From NCBI GenBank assembly GCA_937897495.1, contig CALCBL010000421.1, positions 1 to 6,738 on the forward strand: a DNA stretch of 6,738 bases. Reading direction: 5' to 3'. The notes under the pieces were generated by a model that saw only the letters and a list, made by a program, of their open reading frames with translations, was not told where the DNA came from and did not search any database. This document shows positions 1 through 6,527 of the stretch, in pieces (the first letter of the stretch is position 1; each line of letters opens with the position of its first letter). The position numbers were made by a program, and so were the translations under genes. This DNA comes from an uncultured Burkholderiales bacterium (GTDB taxonomy: Bacteria; Pseudomonadota; Gammaproteobacteria; Burkholderiales; Burkholderiaceae_C).

Positions 1-615
1 AGGGGAACTCGGCCTTTGCATCAAAAAGGTTTTGAAAAGCCAGGCAAGTTGAGTCAAGTGTCAAACCATGAAGGTCAGCAAGCCAGATTGACGGGCTTGT
101 TAGAAAACTTGGTCACCATGGGTCTTCGAACTTCCGTCAAGGTTATTTCTGTGCAGCACCTCAAGGCGCCCAAAGATATCGGCGATAAGTTGCAGTTGAC
201 TGCGGGTGCCATGGTGCAAAAAGCCGAGCGTGTTCGCAGTACGCGTGAAGGCCCCGTCTCTCACATCACCACATGGGTGCCAGAAGCCATTGCGCATGGT
301 TTTGGCCGTCGGGAGTTGGCGCAAAAGCCAATTTTGGTTTTGTTGGAAGAGGCGGGTGTCAAGGTGGGTCGCGCAGAACAATCCATTTCTGCTCGCCTGG
401 CCGATGCCGACACGGCGCGTCATTTGGACGTGCCAGTGGGTTCTGCCTTGTTGGCAGTTCGCCGTTTGATTTACGATGATCAGGAAAAACCTGTTCAGTG
501 GTTGCAGGGCCTTTATCGCCCTGATCGTTACGAGTACCAAATGCAGTTGTCCCGTGTTGGCAGTATTGACGCCCAAATCTGGGTGGACAAGGAACTGTCG
601 GCTAATTTTCATTGA
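1..615 (+). CDS. GntR-family transcriptional regulator, HutC/UTRA type (5' truncated)
   Basis: The frame is open from the first base and stops at a TGA at 613-615, giving 204 visible residues. The first residues, RGTRP, look like the end of the winged-helix wing (GRGT in the family), so roughly 45-50 residues holding the helix-turn-helix lie off the left edge. The rest is a UTRA ligand-binding domain (about visible residues 32-186). Its hallmarks are AEQSISARLADADTA at 125-139, LDVPVGSALLAVRR at 142-155 and the closing LYRPDRYEYQ at 171-180. HutC-type regulators are usually about 230-260 residues, which fits. In this family UTRA binds a small molecule, often the substrate or an intermediate of the controlled pathway, and releases the repressor from DNA. 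The gene sits 31 bases upstream of the transporter on the same strand, so it probably controls this operon and may autoregulate; its operator would lie outside the window. The effector cannot be read. The internal ATG at 118 is not a credible start because homology extends upstream of it. Confidence 0.87.
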   Translation, partial: RGTRPLHQKGFEKPGKLSQVSNHEGQQARLTGLLENLVTMGLRTSVKVISVQHLKAPKDIGDKLQLTAGAMVQKAERVRSTREGPVSHITTWVPEAIAHGFGRRELAQKPILVLLEEAGVKVGRAEQSISARLADADTARHLDVPVGSALLAVRRLIYDDQEKPVQWLQGLYRPDRYEYQMQLSRVGSIDAQIWVDKELSANFH

Positions 616-633
616 TCTTCACCTAGAACTACC

Positions 634-640
634 AAAGGAG
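634..640 (+). promoter_or_regulatory. Ribosome binding site of the binding-protein gene
   Basis: AAAGGAG ends 6 bases before the ATG at 647. It is the strongest well-placed Shine-Dalgarno match in the window. It fixes that ATG as the start, in preference to the upstream in-frame extension into the regulator gene. The 31-base gap (616-646) holds this site and no visible terminator hairpin. Confidence 0.85.
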
Positions 641-646
641 CTTCCC

Positions 647-1849
647 ATGACCACACGTCGTCACTTTATGAGCCAGACCGCAGCCGCGGCTTCTGCCATG
701 TCTTTCCCTTTGATTGCCGGCGCGCAAGCGAAGGCAGTGAAAGTGGGTGTGTTGCACCCTGTTACGGGTGCGCTTGCGTATTCGGGTCAGCAGTGCCGCA
801 TGGGCGCATTGATGGCCATTGAAGACATCAACAAGGCGGGCGGTATCAAGTCATTGGGCGGCGCCAAAATTGAAGCCATGTTGGGCGATGCTCAGTCAAG
901 TCCACAAGCCGGCACGGCCGAAATTGAGAAGATGAACGAAGCTGGTGTGTGTGCGGTGGTGGGTGCGTTTGCTTCTGCCATTTGTTTGGCCACCACCCAA
1001 GCGGCAGCCAAGTACAACTTGCCTCACGTGGTGGACGTGGGCGTGGCCGATCAAATTGTGGAACGCGGTTTGAAAAACACGTTTCGCTTTGGCCCAGGCT
1101 ACAGAAAATGTGCCGAAGTGGCTGTGGCTAACTTGCACGTGTTGAACACAGCAGCAGGCAAGCCAGCACGCACTGTGATGATCATTCACGAGGAGTCTTT
1201 GTTTGGCACGGGCACAGCCAATTTGCTGTCCAAAGAATTGCCTGGTTATGGCTATGACGTGAAAGAAGTGATCAAGCATGCCAACCCCACGCGCGATTTC
1301 AACAACATTGCACTGCGCATCAAGCAAGTCAATCCTGACATCGTGATTCCTGCCAACTACTACAACGAATATGCCTTGTTGGTTCGCACCATGCAGCAGC
1401 AAAAAATTTCACCGAAAGCCATCTACTCGGTGCTCGGCGGCGCTGCATCTAGCTACAAGTTTGTCAAAGAGTTTCCAGAAGCCGCCAACGGCATCATCGA
1501 TTGCAACCACTGGTTCAACCCCCGCGACAAGCGTTCGTTGGAACTCAAAAAACGTGTGGAAGCGCAAGGCCAGTTCTTCAGCTATGAAGTGTTCATGACC
1601 TACACCGCCATGTCCTTGTTGGCCGATGCCATTGAGCGCGCCAAGTCGACCGACCGTGCGGCCATCATTGATGCTTTGAATAAGAGCACCTTCTCAAATC
1701 ACATCATGCCGTATGGCGCCACGCAGTTTGTCAATGGCCAAAACATGGGTGCACAACCTTTGATGACGCAAGTGGTCAAGGGCGACATCAAGGTGATCGT
1801 GCCACGCGACTACCGCGAAGTGGAACCCATCTTCCCCTTGAATGCTTGA
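647..1849 (+). CDS. ABC transporter periplasmic substrate-binding protein (HAAT/LivK-like, Peripla_BP_6 family)
   Basis: A 400-residue protein that captures a small ligand in the periplasm and delivers it to LivH/LivM. The N terminus MTTRRHFMSQ carries a twin-arginine pattern (RR at 4-5, F7), followed by a weakly hydrophobic alanine-rich stretch and a likely signal-peptidase site after AQA (residues 26-28), so Tat export is plausible. The mature chain opens with VKVGVLHPVTGALAYSGQQ (31-49), the classic first strand and loop of type I Liv-class binding proteins. Further family signs are AIEDINKAGGI (57-67), the ligand-loop region GAFASAICLATTQAAA (106-121), PHVVDVG (126-132) and PTRDFNNIALRIKQVNPDIV (214-233). 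Length is typical. The mature protein has five cysteines (50, 102, 113, 155, 286), more than usual for this family; C50 follows the SGQQ loop. Family members bind amino acids, amides, urea, aromatic acids and other carboxylates, so the ligand is open. The neighbouring dehydratase makes a hydroxy- or unsaturated di-/tricarboxylate a reasonable guess. Confidence 0.95.
   Translation: MTTRRHFMSQTAAAASAMSFPLIAGAQAKAVKVGVLHPVTGALAYSGQQCRMGALMAIEDINKAGGIKSLGGAKIEAMLGDAQSSPQAGTAEIEKMNEAGVCAVVGAFASAICLATTQAAAKYNLPHVVDVGVADQIVERGLKNTFRFGPGYRKCAEVAVANLHVLNTAAGKPARTVMIIHEESLFGTGTANLLSKELPGYGYDVKEVIKHANPTRDFNNIALRIKQVNPDIVIPANYYNEYALLVRTMQQQKISPKAIYSVLGGAASSYKFVKEFPEAANGIIDCNHWFNPRDKRSLELKKRVEAQGQFFSYEVFMTYTAMSLLADAIERAKSTDRAAIIDALNKSTFSNHIMPYGATQFVNGQNMGAQPLMTQVVKGDIKVIVPRDYREVEPIFPLNA
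650..730 (+). other. Tat-like signal peptide of the binding protein (residues 2-28)
   Basis: Residues T3-R4-R5-H6-F7-M8 match the twin-arginine pattern [S/T]-R-R-x-F-hydrophobic. They are followed by a modestly hydrophobic alanine/serine stretch and an A-Q-A cleavage site at residue 28. There is no cysteine lipobox, so the protein should be soluble in the periplasm. Tat rather than Sec is an inference from the motif; many Liv-class binding proteins in Burkholderiales carry RR near the N terminus. Confidence 0.65.
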
Positions 1850-1876
1850 TGCTTTCTGTTTGAGTCGGTCAGCAAT

Positions 1877-1880
1877 AGGG
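1877..1880 (+). promoter_or_regulatory. Ribosome binding site of livH, start choice ambiguous
   Basis: AGGG ends 4 bases before the ATG at 1885 and 7 bases before the ATG at 1888. The start codons run TTG-ATG-ATG at 1882/1885/1888. Spacing favours 1888 slightly; the difference is one residue. No convincing hairpin is visible in the gap after the binding-protein gene. Confidence 0.5.
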
Positions 1881-1884
1881 TTTG

Positions 1885-2772
1885 ATGATGTTTGATGCCA
1901 GCATTTTGCTGTCGGCCTTGCTCAATGGTCTGACCACGGGCGCAGTCTATGCTTTGATTGCGCTCGGGTTGACCTTGATCTATGGTGTGTTGCACATCAT
2001 CAATTTTGCGCATGGTGCCTCACTCATGATGGCCCTGTATGGTGTCTATGCGCTGAAAGAGCGTTGGGGCATTGACCCGTATGTGGCCTTGCCGATCATG
2101 GTGCCCGCCATGTTTGTGCTGGGCTATGCCATGCAGCGCATTGTGATTAACCGGGCCAGCCATGGCAAAGATGAAAATATTTTGCTGGTCACTTTGGGCC
2201 TTTCCATCGTGATGGAAAACTTCGCCCTGTTGTTTTTCAAATCAGACACCCGAACCATTGAGACAGCCTACACATTGACCACAGTGGCCATAGGACCTGA
2301 GTCTGCCCAAGTGATGGTGTCTTTGCCTAAATTGGTGGCCTTTGCGGGTGCCTTGGTGGTCTCTGCTTTGCTCATTGTGATTTTGCAACGCACAGATTTA
2401 GGCCGAGCCATTCGCGCAGTTGCCAAGGAAAAACAAGGTGCCCGTCTGATGGGCATTGATGTCGAGCACGTGTATGCCATGTGCTTTGGTTTGGGTTTGG
2501 CTTGCCTAGGGGCCGCCGCTTGTTTCTTGCTGCCCGCTTATTACGTCAACCCACAAGTGGGCAATGGCTTTGTGCTGGTGGCCTTCACGGTGGTGGTGCT
2601 GGGCGGCATGGGCAGTTTTGCTGGCGCTCTGTTGGGTGGTTTGTTGATTGGCGTCGTAGAGTCGTTTGGCGGTTTATTTTTGGGTGAGTCTTTAGGTCAG
2701 GTGGGCATCTTCGTGATTTTCATTGGTGTGCTTTTGTTAAGGCCGGAAGGTTTGTTTGGGGCCAAGACATGA
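1885..2772 (+). CDS. livH: Branched-chain amino acid-type ABC transporter permease LivH
   Basis: A 295-residue inner-membrane permease, one half of the translocation channel, paired with LivM. The N-terminal hallmark runs from NGLTTGAVYALIALGLTLIY (14-33) into the conserved GVLHIINFAHG (34-44). The cytoplasmic coupling segment that contacts the ATPases is GRAIRAVAKEKQGARLMGI (173-191). The C-terminal hallmark VVVLGGMGSFAGALLGG (236-252) follows, and the chain ends with LLRPEGLFG. About eight hydrophobic segments fit the family, and length is normal (290-300). The start is ATG 1885 or 1888, preceded by AGGG; TTG 1882 is less likely. It begins about 35 bases after the binding-protein gene, and its stop codon is part of the ribosome binding site of livM. 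Liv naming reflects family membership only; the permease does not reveal the substrate. Confidence 0.94.
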   Translation: MMFDASILLSALLNGLTTGAVYALIALGLTLIYGVLHIINFAHGASLMMALYGVYALKERWGIDPYVALPIMVPAMFVLGYAMQRIVINRASHGKDENILLVTLGLSIVMENFALLFFKSDTRTIETAYTLTTVAIGPESAQVMVSLPKLVAFAGALVVSALLIVILQRTDLGRAIRAVAKEKQGARLMGIDVEHVYAMCFGLGLACLGAAACFLLPAYYVNPQVGNGFVLVAFTVVVLGGMGSFAGALLGGLLIGVVESFGGLFLGESLGQVGIFVIFIGVLLLRPEGLFGAKT

Positions 2773-2776
2773 GGTG
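2771..2776 (+). promoter_or_regulatory. Ribosome binding site of livM overlapping the livH stop
   Basis: GAGGTG starts inside the livH TGA stop and lies 6 bases before the ATG at 2783. It supports that ATG over the upstream in-frame TTG at 2756, which lies inside livH. The arrangement favours coupled translation of the two permeases. Confidence 0.7.
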
Positions 2777-2782
2777 CTTTTC

Positions 2783-3751
2783 ATGACGCAAGTGCGCAAA
2801 GATTTTTTCAGCATCTTGCTGTTTGTGTGGGTTGTGGCGGCCATTCCATTTCTCACCCAATCTGGTGTCGTTTTGAATTTTGTGATGATGGCTTTGTTTG
2901 CCTGCCTCATTGCGCAAGCGTGGAATGTGCTGGGTGGCTTTGGCGGTCAGTTCTCTTTTGGCCATGCTTTGTTTTTTGGAACAGGCGCTTATTTTCAAGC
3001 GATCGCCCAATTGACTTGGGGATGGAACCCCTGGCTGGCTTTGCCTGCTGCCATGTTGATGGCGGCACTGGTGGGGGCGTGGGTGGGAGCCCTCTCATTT
3101 AGATATGGCCTGAAGGGCTCTTACTTTGCATTGGTCACTTTGGCCTTTGCAGAAGTGTTTCGAATTGTGTGTTTGTCGGTGCCATTCACAGGTGCAGGTG
3201 TGGGCCTCATGCTGCCCTTGAAGGAGTCTGTAGGCAACATGCAATTTGGATCTCGCGCTGGCTTTGTTTGGCTGATCTTGGGCTTGGTCACTTTGGCTTT
3301 GTGCGTCACAGCTTATTTGCGCAATTCACGATTTGGGGCTTATCTGCAAGCCGTGCGCGACAACGAAGATGCTGCCCGTGCCGTCGGGGTCAATCCCTTC
3401 CACGTCAAAACTTGGGCCACGGTTCTCTCGGGTGGTTTGATGGGATCTGCAGGCGCGTTTTATGTGCAGGTGTTTCAATACATCGACCCTGCCATTGGTT
3501 TTGGCTCGCATACTTCGGTAGAAGCTTTGGTGGGAGCCATCGTGGGCGGCATGGGAACTTTGTGGGGGCCCATATTGGGCGCATTAGCGCTGCACGTGTT
3601 GGCCGATGTCACGCGCAATTTGTTTGGCCAAATGCCTGGCATCAACATGATCATTTACGGCTCAGTGCTCATTGTGATTGTGATGTTCTTGCCACGTGGC
3701 ATTGCTGGATTGGCAAGCTACACGCCCAAGTCGTGGAGGCGCAATGACTAA
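2783..3751 (+). CDS. livM: Branched-chain amino acid-type ABC transporter permease LivM
   Basis: A 322-residue inner-membrane permease, the second half of the channel. The family hallmark AQAWNVLGGFGGQFSFGHA is at 44-62, with F-G-TGAY after it. The cytoplasmic ATPase-contact segment is VRDNEDAARAVGVN (191-204). The C-terminal glycine-rich hallmark GAIVGGMGTLWGPILGA is at 251-267, and the chain closes with FLPRGIAGL (302-310). Hydrophobic segments fill most of the rest. The length suits the short form of LivM; the E. coli protein is longer at its N terminus. The start was chosen from the GAGGTG site 6 bases upstream. The last 8 bases overlap the start of livG (ATGACTAA), so the two are probably translationally coupled. 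Confidence 0.94.
   Translation: MTQVRKDFFSILLFVWVVAAIPFLTQSGVVLNFVMMALFACLIAQAWNVLGGFGGQFSFGHALFFGTGAYFQAIAQLTWGWNPWLALPAAMLMAALVGAWVGALSFRYGLKGSYFALVTLAFAEVFRIVCLSVPFTGAGVGLMLPLKESVGNMQFGSRAGFVWLILGLVTLALCVTAYLRNSRFGAYLQAVRDNEDAARAVGVNPFHVKTWATVLSGGLMGSAGAFYVQVFQYIDPAIGFGSHTSVEALVGAIVGGMGTLWGPILGALALHVLADVTRNLFGQMPGINMIIYGSVLIVIVMFLPRGIAGLASYTPKSWRRND
3735..3739 (+). promoter_or_regulatory. Ribosome binding site of livG inside the end of livM
   Basis: GGAGG lies within the livM coding end, 4 bases before the ATG at 3744. It decides that start against the upstream in-frame TTG at 3696, which would add 16 residues lacking family similarity. Confidence 0.7.
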
Positions 3752-4499
3752 GCCTTTGTTGGAAGTTCAAGGTGTGAGTCGGTCCTTTGGCGGCTTGAAA
3801 GCTGTTCAAGATGTGAGCCTGTCTGTGCCTCAAGGCTCTTTGACTGCCTTGATTGGCCCCAATGGTGCAGGCAAGACCACCTTGTTTGCATTGCTGTCAG
3901 GTTTTTTAAAGCCCGACACTGGGCGTGTCATTTTGCAGGGTCAAGACATCACGGGGCAAGCACCGCATTTGAATGCTCAATTGGGCATGACACGCACTTT
4001 CCAAATTGTGCAACCTTTTGCGGCCCAAACAGTGCGTGAAAACATTGCAGTAGGCGCGCATTTGCACACTGCTTCTAGAACGCAAGCCTTGGCCATGGCA
4101 GCACAAGTGGCTGAGCGCGTGGGTTTAGCCGATCAGTTGGACAAGTTGGCCAGTGATTTGACAGTGGCTGGCCGCAAGCGCTTGGAATTGGCCAGAGCAT
4201 TGGCCACTGAGCCTAAGTTGTTGTTGTTGGACGAAGTGCTGGCGGGGTTGAACCCCCAAGAAATTGCCGACATGATTCCAGTCATCCGTTCGATTGCAGC
4301 CTCGGGTGTCACGGTGCTCATGATTGAACACGTGATGCAAGCGGTCATGAGTTTGGCTGAGCATGTGTGGGTTTTGGCCCAAGGCCAATTGATTGCGCAA
4401 GGCACGCCTGCCGAAGTAACCCGACATCCTCAAGTGATTGAAGCTTATTTGGGACACGGTACGGCAGCGCGTTTGCGTCAGGCGGAGTTGTCTGCATGA
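3744..4499 (+). CDS. livG: ABC transporter ATP-binding protein LivG
   Basis: A 251-residue cytoplasmic ATPase that drives the importer together with LivF. Visible motifs in order: Walker A GPNGAGKT (38-45), Q-loop glutamine Q87 in RTFQIVQPF, Walker B LLLLDE (159-164) with catalytic E164, and H-loop histidine H196 in MIEH. The ABC signature is unusual: at 139-145 there is LTVAGRK where LSGGQ or a close variant would stand, although the flanking RLELARALA is normal. Related LTLAGRK-like forms occur, as I recall, in other proteobacterial LivG proteins, so this is probably a lineage variant and not damage. The start is ATG 3744, overlapping livM by 8 bases. The end overlaps livF by 4 bases (ATGA). 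The C-terminal QGTPAEV...YLG segment is typical of LivG. Confidence 0.95.
   Translation: MTKPLLEVQGVSRSFGGLKAVQDVSLSVPQGSLTALIGPNGAGKTTLFALLSGFLKPDTGRVILQGQDITGQAPHLNAQLGMTRTFQIVQPFAAQTVRENIAVGAHLHTASRTQALAMAAQVAERVGLADQLDKLASDLTVAGRKRLELARALATEPKLLLLDEVLAGLNPQEIADMIPVIRSIAASGVTVLMIEHVMQAVMSLAEHVWVLAQGQLIAQGTPAEVTRHPQVIEAYLGHGTAARLRQAELSA
4484..4487 (+). promoter_or_regulatory. Ribosome binding site of livF
   Basis: GGAG inside the end of livG, 8 bases before the ATG at 4496. It favours this start over the second in-frame ATG at 4505. Confidence 0.6.
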
Positions 4500-5206
4500 A
4501 TGCCATGTTAAGTGTTCAACAGTTGCGAGCAGGCTATGGCGCGGTAGAGGTTTTGCGCGGTGTTGATTTGGAAGTCATGCCAGGTGAAACGGTTGCCTTG
4601 CTGGGCAGCAATGGCGCAGGCAAAACCACTTTGAATGGGGTGCTCAGTGGGTTGATCAAAGCGCGTGCCGGACATGTGAACTTTGATGGGCAAGACACAA
4701 CGGATTGGAATGCTCGCAAAGTGGTGCAAGCTGGCCTGATTCATGTGCCTGAGGGCCGCAAAGTTTTTCCCAACCTCAATGTGTTGGAGAACTTATCGCT
4801 GGGCGCCTTCACTCGCGGCAAAGAAAGACGTGAAGAAAATTTAGAAAAAATATTTGGTATTTTTCCCAGGTTGCGTGAACGCATTTCACAACTTGCTGGC
4901 ACATTGAGCGGGGGTGAGCAGCAAATGTTGGCCATTGGCCGCGGCTTGATGGCTGAACCCAAGTTGCTCATTCTGGACGAACCTTCATTGGGTTTGTCGC
5001 CTTTGTTGGTAGAAGAGATGTTCACCTTGATTGGTCAACTCAAATCAAGTGGCTTGGCCGTTTTGTTGGTGGAGCAAAACGTAGGGCAGTCTTTGGAAAT
5101 TGCCGACCGTGCCTATGTCATGGAAAACGGCCTGATTCGATTCACAGGCAAGCCTGCTGAATTGCTGGCCAGTGACACCTTGCGTCAAGCCTATTTGGGA
5201 ATGTGA
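4496..5206 (+). CDS. livF: ABC transporter ATP-binding protein LivF
   Basis: A 236-residue cytoplasmic ATPase, partner of LivG. Walker A is GSNGAGKT (37-44). The Q-loop region carries VPEGRKVFP (84-92), with E86 at the usual Q position. The ABC signature is a canonical LSGGEQQ (137-143). Walker B is LLILDE (157-162) with E162, followed by the D-loop PSLGLSP. The H-loop reads VEQN, with Q194 in place of histidine. The VPEGR and VEQN forms are standard for LivF and separate it from LivG. The length is normal. It starts in a 4-base ATGA overlap with the livG stop. Its own stop is 7 bases before the dehydratase gene, which ties the transporter and enzyme genes together. Confidence 0.95.
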   Translation: MNAMLSVQQLRAGYGAVEVLRGVDLEVMPGETVALLGSNGAGKTTLNGVLSGLIKARAGHVNFDGQDTTDWNARKVVQAGLIHVPEGRKVFPNLNVLENLSLGAFTRGKERREENLEKIFGIFPRLRERISQLAGTLSGGEQQMLAIGRGLMAEPKLLILDEPSLGLSPLLVEEMFTLIGQLKSSGLAVLLVEQNVGQSLEIADRAYVMENGLIRFTGKPAELLASDTLRQAYLGM

Positions 5207-5213
5207 TGCCGTC

Positions 5214-6527
5214 ATGAGCACAGCAAGTGAATTAAGGAGGGATGGCAGCGCTAGTGCTTCTGGTACGACGTTAGCCCAAAAACTCATTGCGCGCGCCGCT
5301 GGCAAGGCCCATGTGAACGTGGGAGATGTGCTGACCTGCCAAGTCGACTTGGCCATGTTTCACGACTCTTCTGGCCCGCGTCGCTTAAAGCCCATGCTGG
5401 CAGACATCGGTGCTGAAATTTGGGATAAAAACAAAGTGGTGCTGGTGCTTGACCACTATGTGCCTGCAAGAGATGCTGACTCTGAAAAAATCATTCGCAT
5501 GACACGCGATGTTGCCAAAGAGTGGCAACTGCCGCATGTGATCGATTCTGAGGGTATTTGCCATGTGGTTTTGCCTGAACGAGGGCATCTGAAGCCTGGT
5601 TATTTTTGTGTCGGCGGCGATTCTCATTCGCCAACGGGGGGCGCTTTTGGGACCTACATGTTTGGCATTGGCGCCACCGAAATGTTGGGTGTGGTGGCCA
5701 CAGGCGAAATTTGGGTTCAAGTGCCTCAAACGCTCAGAATGGTTTGGCATGGCGCACTTCAAAAAGGCGTTTGTGCCAAAGACATGATGTTGCACATGAT
5801 TGGCAAGTTCGGCATGAATGGTGGTAACTATCAAGCTGTTGAATTTGCGGGTGACACAGTTCGCGGGCTGGGTATGCAAGAGCGCATGACCCTCTCCAAC
5901 ATGAGTGCTGAGATGGGGGCCCAAGTGGGACTGATTGCAGCCGACAGCACCACGCGTGATTATTTGAAATCGGTAGGTCTCTCGGAAGCTGTCATTGAGC
6001 AGTGTGAATTTTTTGAAACCGATGAGAGCGCTGATTGCCAGAGATTTGATTTTGAGGCGTCGCAATTGAGCCCGCAAGTGGCCGCGCCGCACAGTCCTGA
6101 AAACACCAAAGCTGTCGGTGAGTACGTTCATGTCAAGCCTTCAGTGGCCTACATTGGCGCTTGTACGGGCGCCAAGCTGGCCGATTTGCGCGCAGCGGCC
6201 GAAGTCTTGAAAGGCCGCAAAGTGGCAGCCGGTGTGCAACTGCTGGTGGCGCCTGCCAGCGCAAGAGATCAAGCGCAAGCAGCCAAAGAAGGCGTGATGC
6301 AAATTTTGATGGATGCTGGCGCCAGTGTATTGCCCAATGCCTGTGGTGCATGTGCAGGTTATGGCGGAACTTTTGAAGAAGGTGCCACTGTCATTTCAAG
6401 CACGGCCAGAAACTTTCAAGGCCGCATGGGGCCAGCCAGTGTTCAGGTTTACTTGGCATCACCGGCAACCGTTGCAGCTTCTGCCTTGACGGGCCACATT
6501 GCCGATGTGCGTGAGGTCTTGTCATGA
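5214..6527 (+). CDS. Aconitase-superfamily dehydratase, LeuC-like large subunit (4Fe-4S)
   Basis: A 437-residue large subunit of a two-component hydro-lyase of the isopropylmalate isomerase/homoaconitase group, likely cytoplasmic and working with the LeuD-like subunit encoded next. Three cluster cysteines are visible: C317 in IGACTGAK, then C377 and C380 in NACGACAGYGG. Their spacing (60, 3) matches LeuC. Other family sites are FHDSSGP (49-55), LDHYVP (79-84), GDSHS (135-139), FGIGATEM (150-157), NMSAEMGA (229-236) and STARNFQGRMG (396-406). Departures from usual LeuC are GDSHSPTGGAFG where GDSHT-x-T-Y-G-A is common, and CGAC where CGPC is common. The family starts near TLAQKLIARAAG (19-30), so residues 1-18 are an extra, low-complexity lead. 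The ATG at 5214 has only a weak upstream site (GGGA 5197-5200) and may rely on coupling to livF. The substrate is unknown: isopropylmalate is possible, but context suggests a catabolic hydroxyacid such as a malate, citramalate or dimethylmalate type. Confidence 0.9.
   Translation: MSTASELRRDGSASASGTTLAQKLIARAAGKAHVNVGDVLTCQVDLAMFHDSSGPRRLKPMLADIGAEIWDKNKVVLVLDHYVPARDADSEKIIRMTRDVAKEWQLPHVIDSEGICHVVLPERGHLKPGYFCVGGDSHSPTGGAFGTYMFGIGATEMLGVVATGEIWVQVPQTLRMVWHGALQKGVCAKDMMLHMIGKFGMNGGNYQAVEFAGDTVRGLGMQERMTLSNMSAEMGAQVGLIAADSTTRDYLKSVGLSEAVIEQCEFFETDESADCQRFDFEASQLSPQVAAPHSPENTKAVGEYVHVKPSVAYIGACTGAKLADLRAAAEVLKGRKVAAGVQLLVAPASARDQAQAAKEGVMQILMDAGASVLPNACGACAGYGGTFEEGATVISSTARNFQGRMGPASVQVYLASPATVAASALTGHIADVREVLS
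5233..5240 (+). promoter_or_regulatory. Perfect anti-Shine-Dalgarno match inside the dehydratase gene
   Basis: TAAGGAGG is an eight-base perfect complement of the 16S rRNA 3' end. It lies 17 bases downstream of the annotated ATG (5214). The only nearby ATG (5242) is 1 base away and out of frame, leading to a stop at 5272 after ten codons. No in-frame start codon sits at a normal distance. It may be chance, a ribosome loading or pausing site, or a trace of a different start (see findings). Confidence 0.4.
6513..6516 (+). promoter_or_regulatory. Ribosome binding site of the small-subunit gene
   Basis: GAGG within the end of the large-subunit gene, 7 bases before the ATG at 6524. It supports a coupled start at the 4-base ATGA overlap and hence balanced synthesis of the two subunits. 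Confidence 0.65.

Noticed and set aside
100..612. 170-codon minus-strand frame opposite the regulator
   Set aside because: The + strand carries a clear UTRA domain across the same bases; the antisense product has no recognisable pattern.
476..646. In-frame upstream extension of the binding protein into the regulator gene
   Set aside because: The ATG at 647 has an excellent AAAGGAG site and begins a textbook signal peptide; the extension would bury the signal and lacks family similarity.
896..1402. 168-codon minus-strand frame opposite the binding-protein gene
   Set aside because: It is antisense to a gene with strong family motifs, and has no plausible ribosome site or recognisable domain.
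1850..1884. Possible attenuating hairpin between the binding-protein gene and livH (TGCT 1850-1853 with AGCA 1871-1874)
   Set aside because: The stem is only 4 base pairs with a 17-base loop and no U-tract, too weak to support a terminator or processing site.
3169..3747. 192-codon + strand frame inside livM
   Set aside because: It overlaps LivM hallmark motifs in another frame and reads as arginine-, cysteine- and tryptophan-rich noise with no recognisable family.
5172..5213. GTG at 5172 as an earlier start for the large subunit
   Set aside because: It would overlap the end of livF by 35 bases and add 14 residues with no family similarity; the ATG at 5214 is simpler.
5242..5274. Ten-codon leader-like peptide (MAALVLLVRR) after the strong TAAGGAGG, resembling a leucine-rich attenuation leader
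   Set aside because: The spacing to its ATG is 1 base, it lies inside the coding start of the large-subunit gene, and I see no terminator/antiterminator hairpins after it.
5385..6131. 248-codon open frame on the minus strand opposite the large-subunit gene
   Set aside because: Its translation is rich in His, Cys, Arg and Asn without domain-like pattern, as expected for the mirror of a codon-biased gene. The + strand frame has clear aconitase-family motifs throughout.
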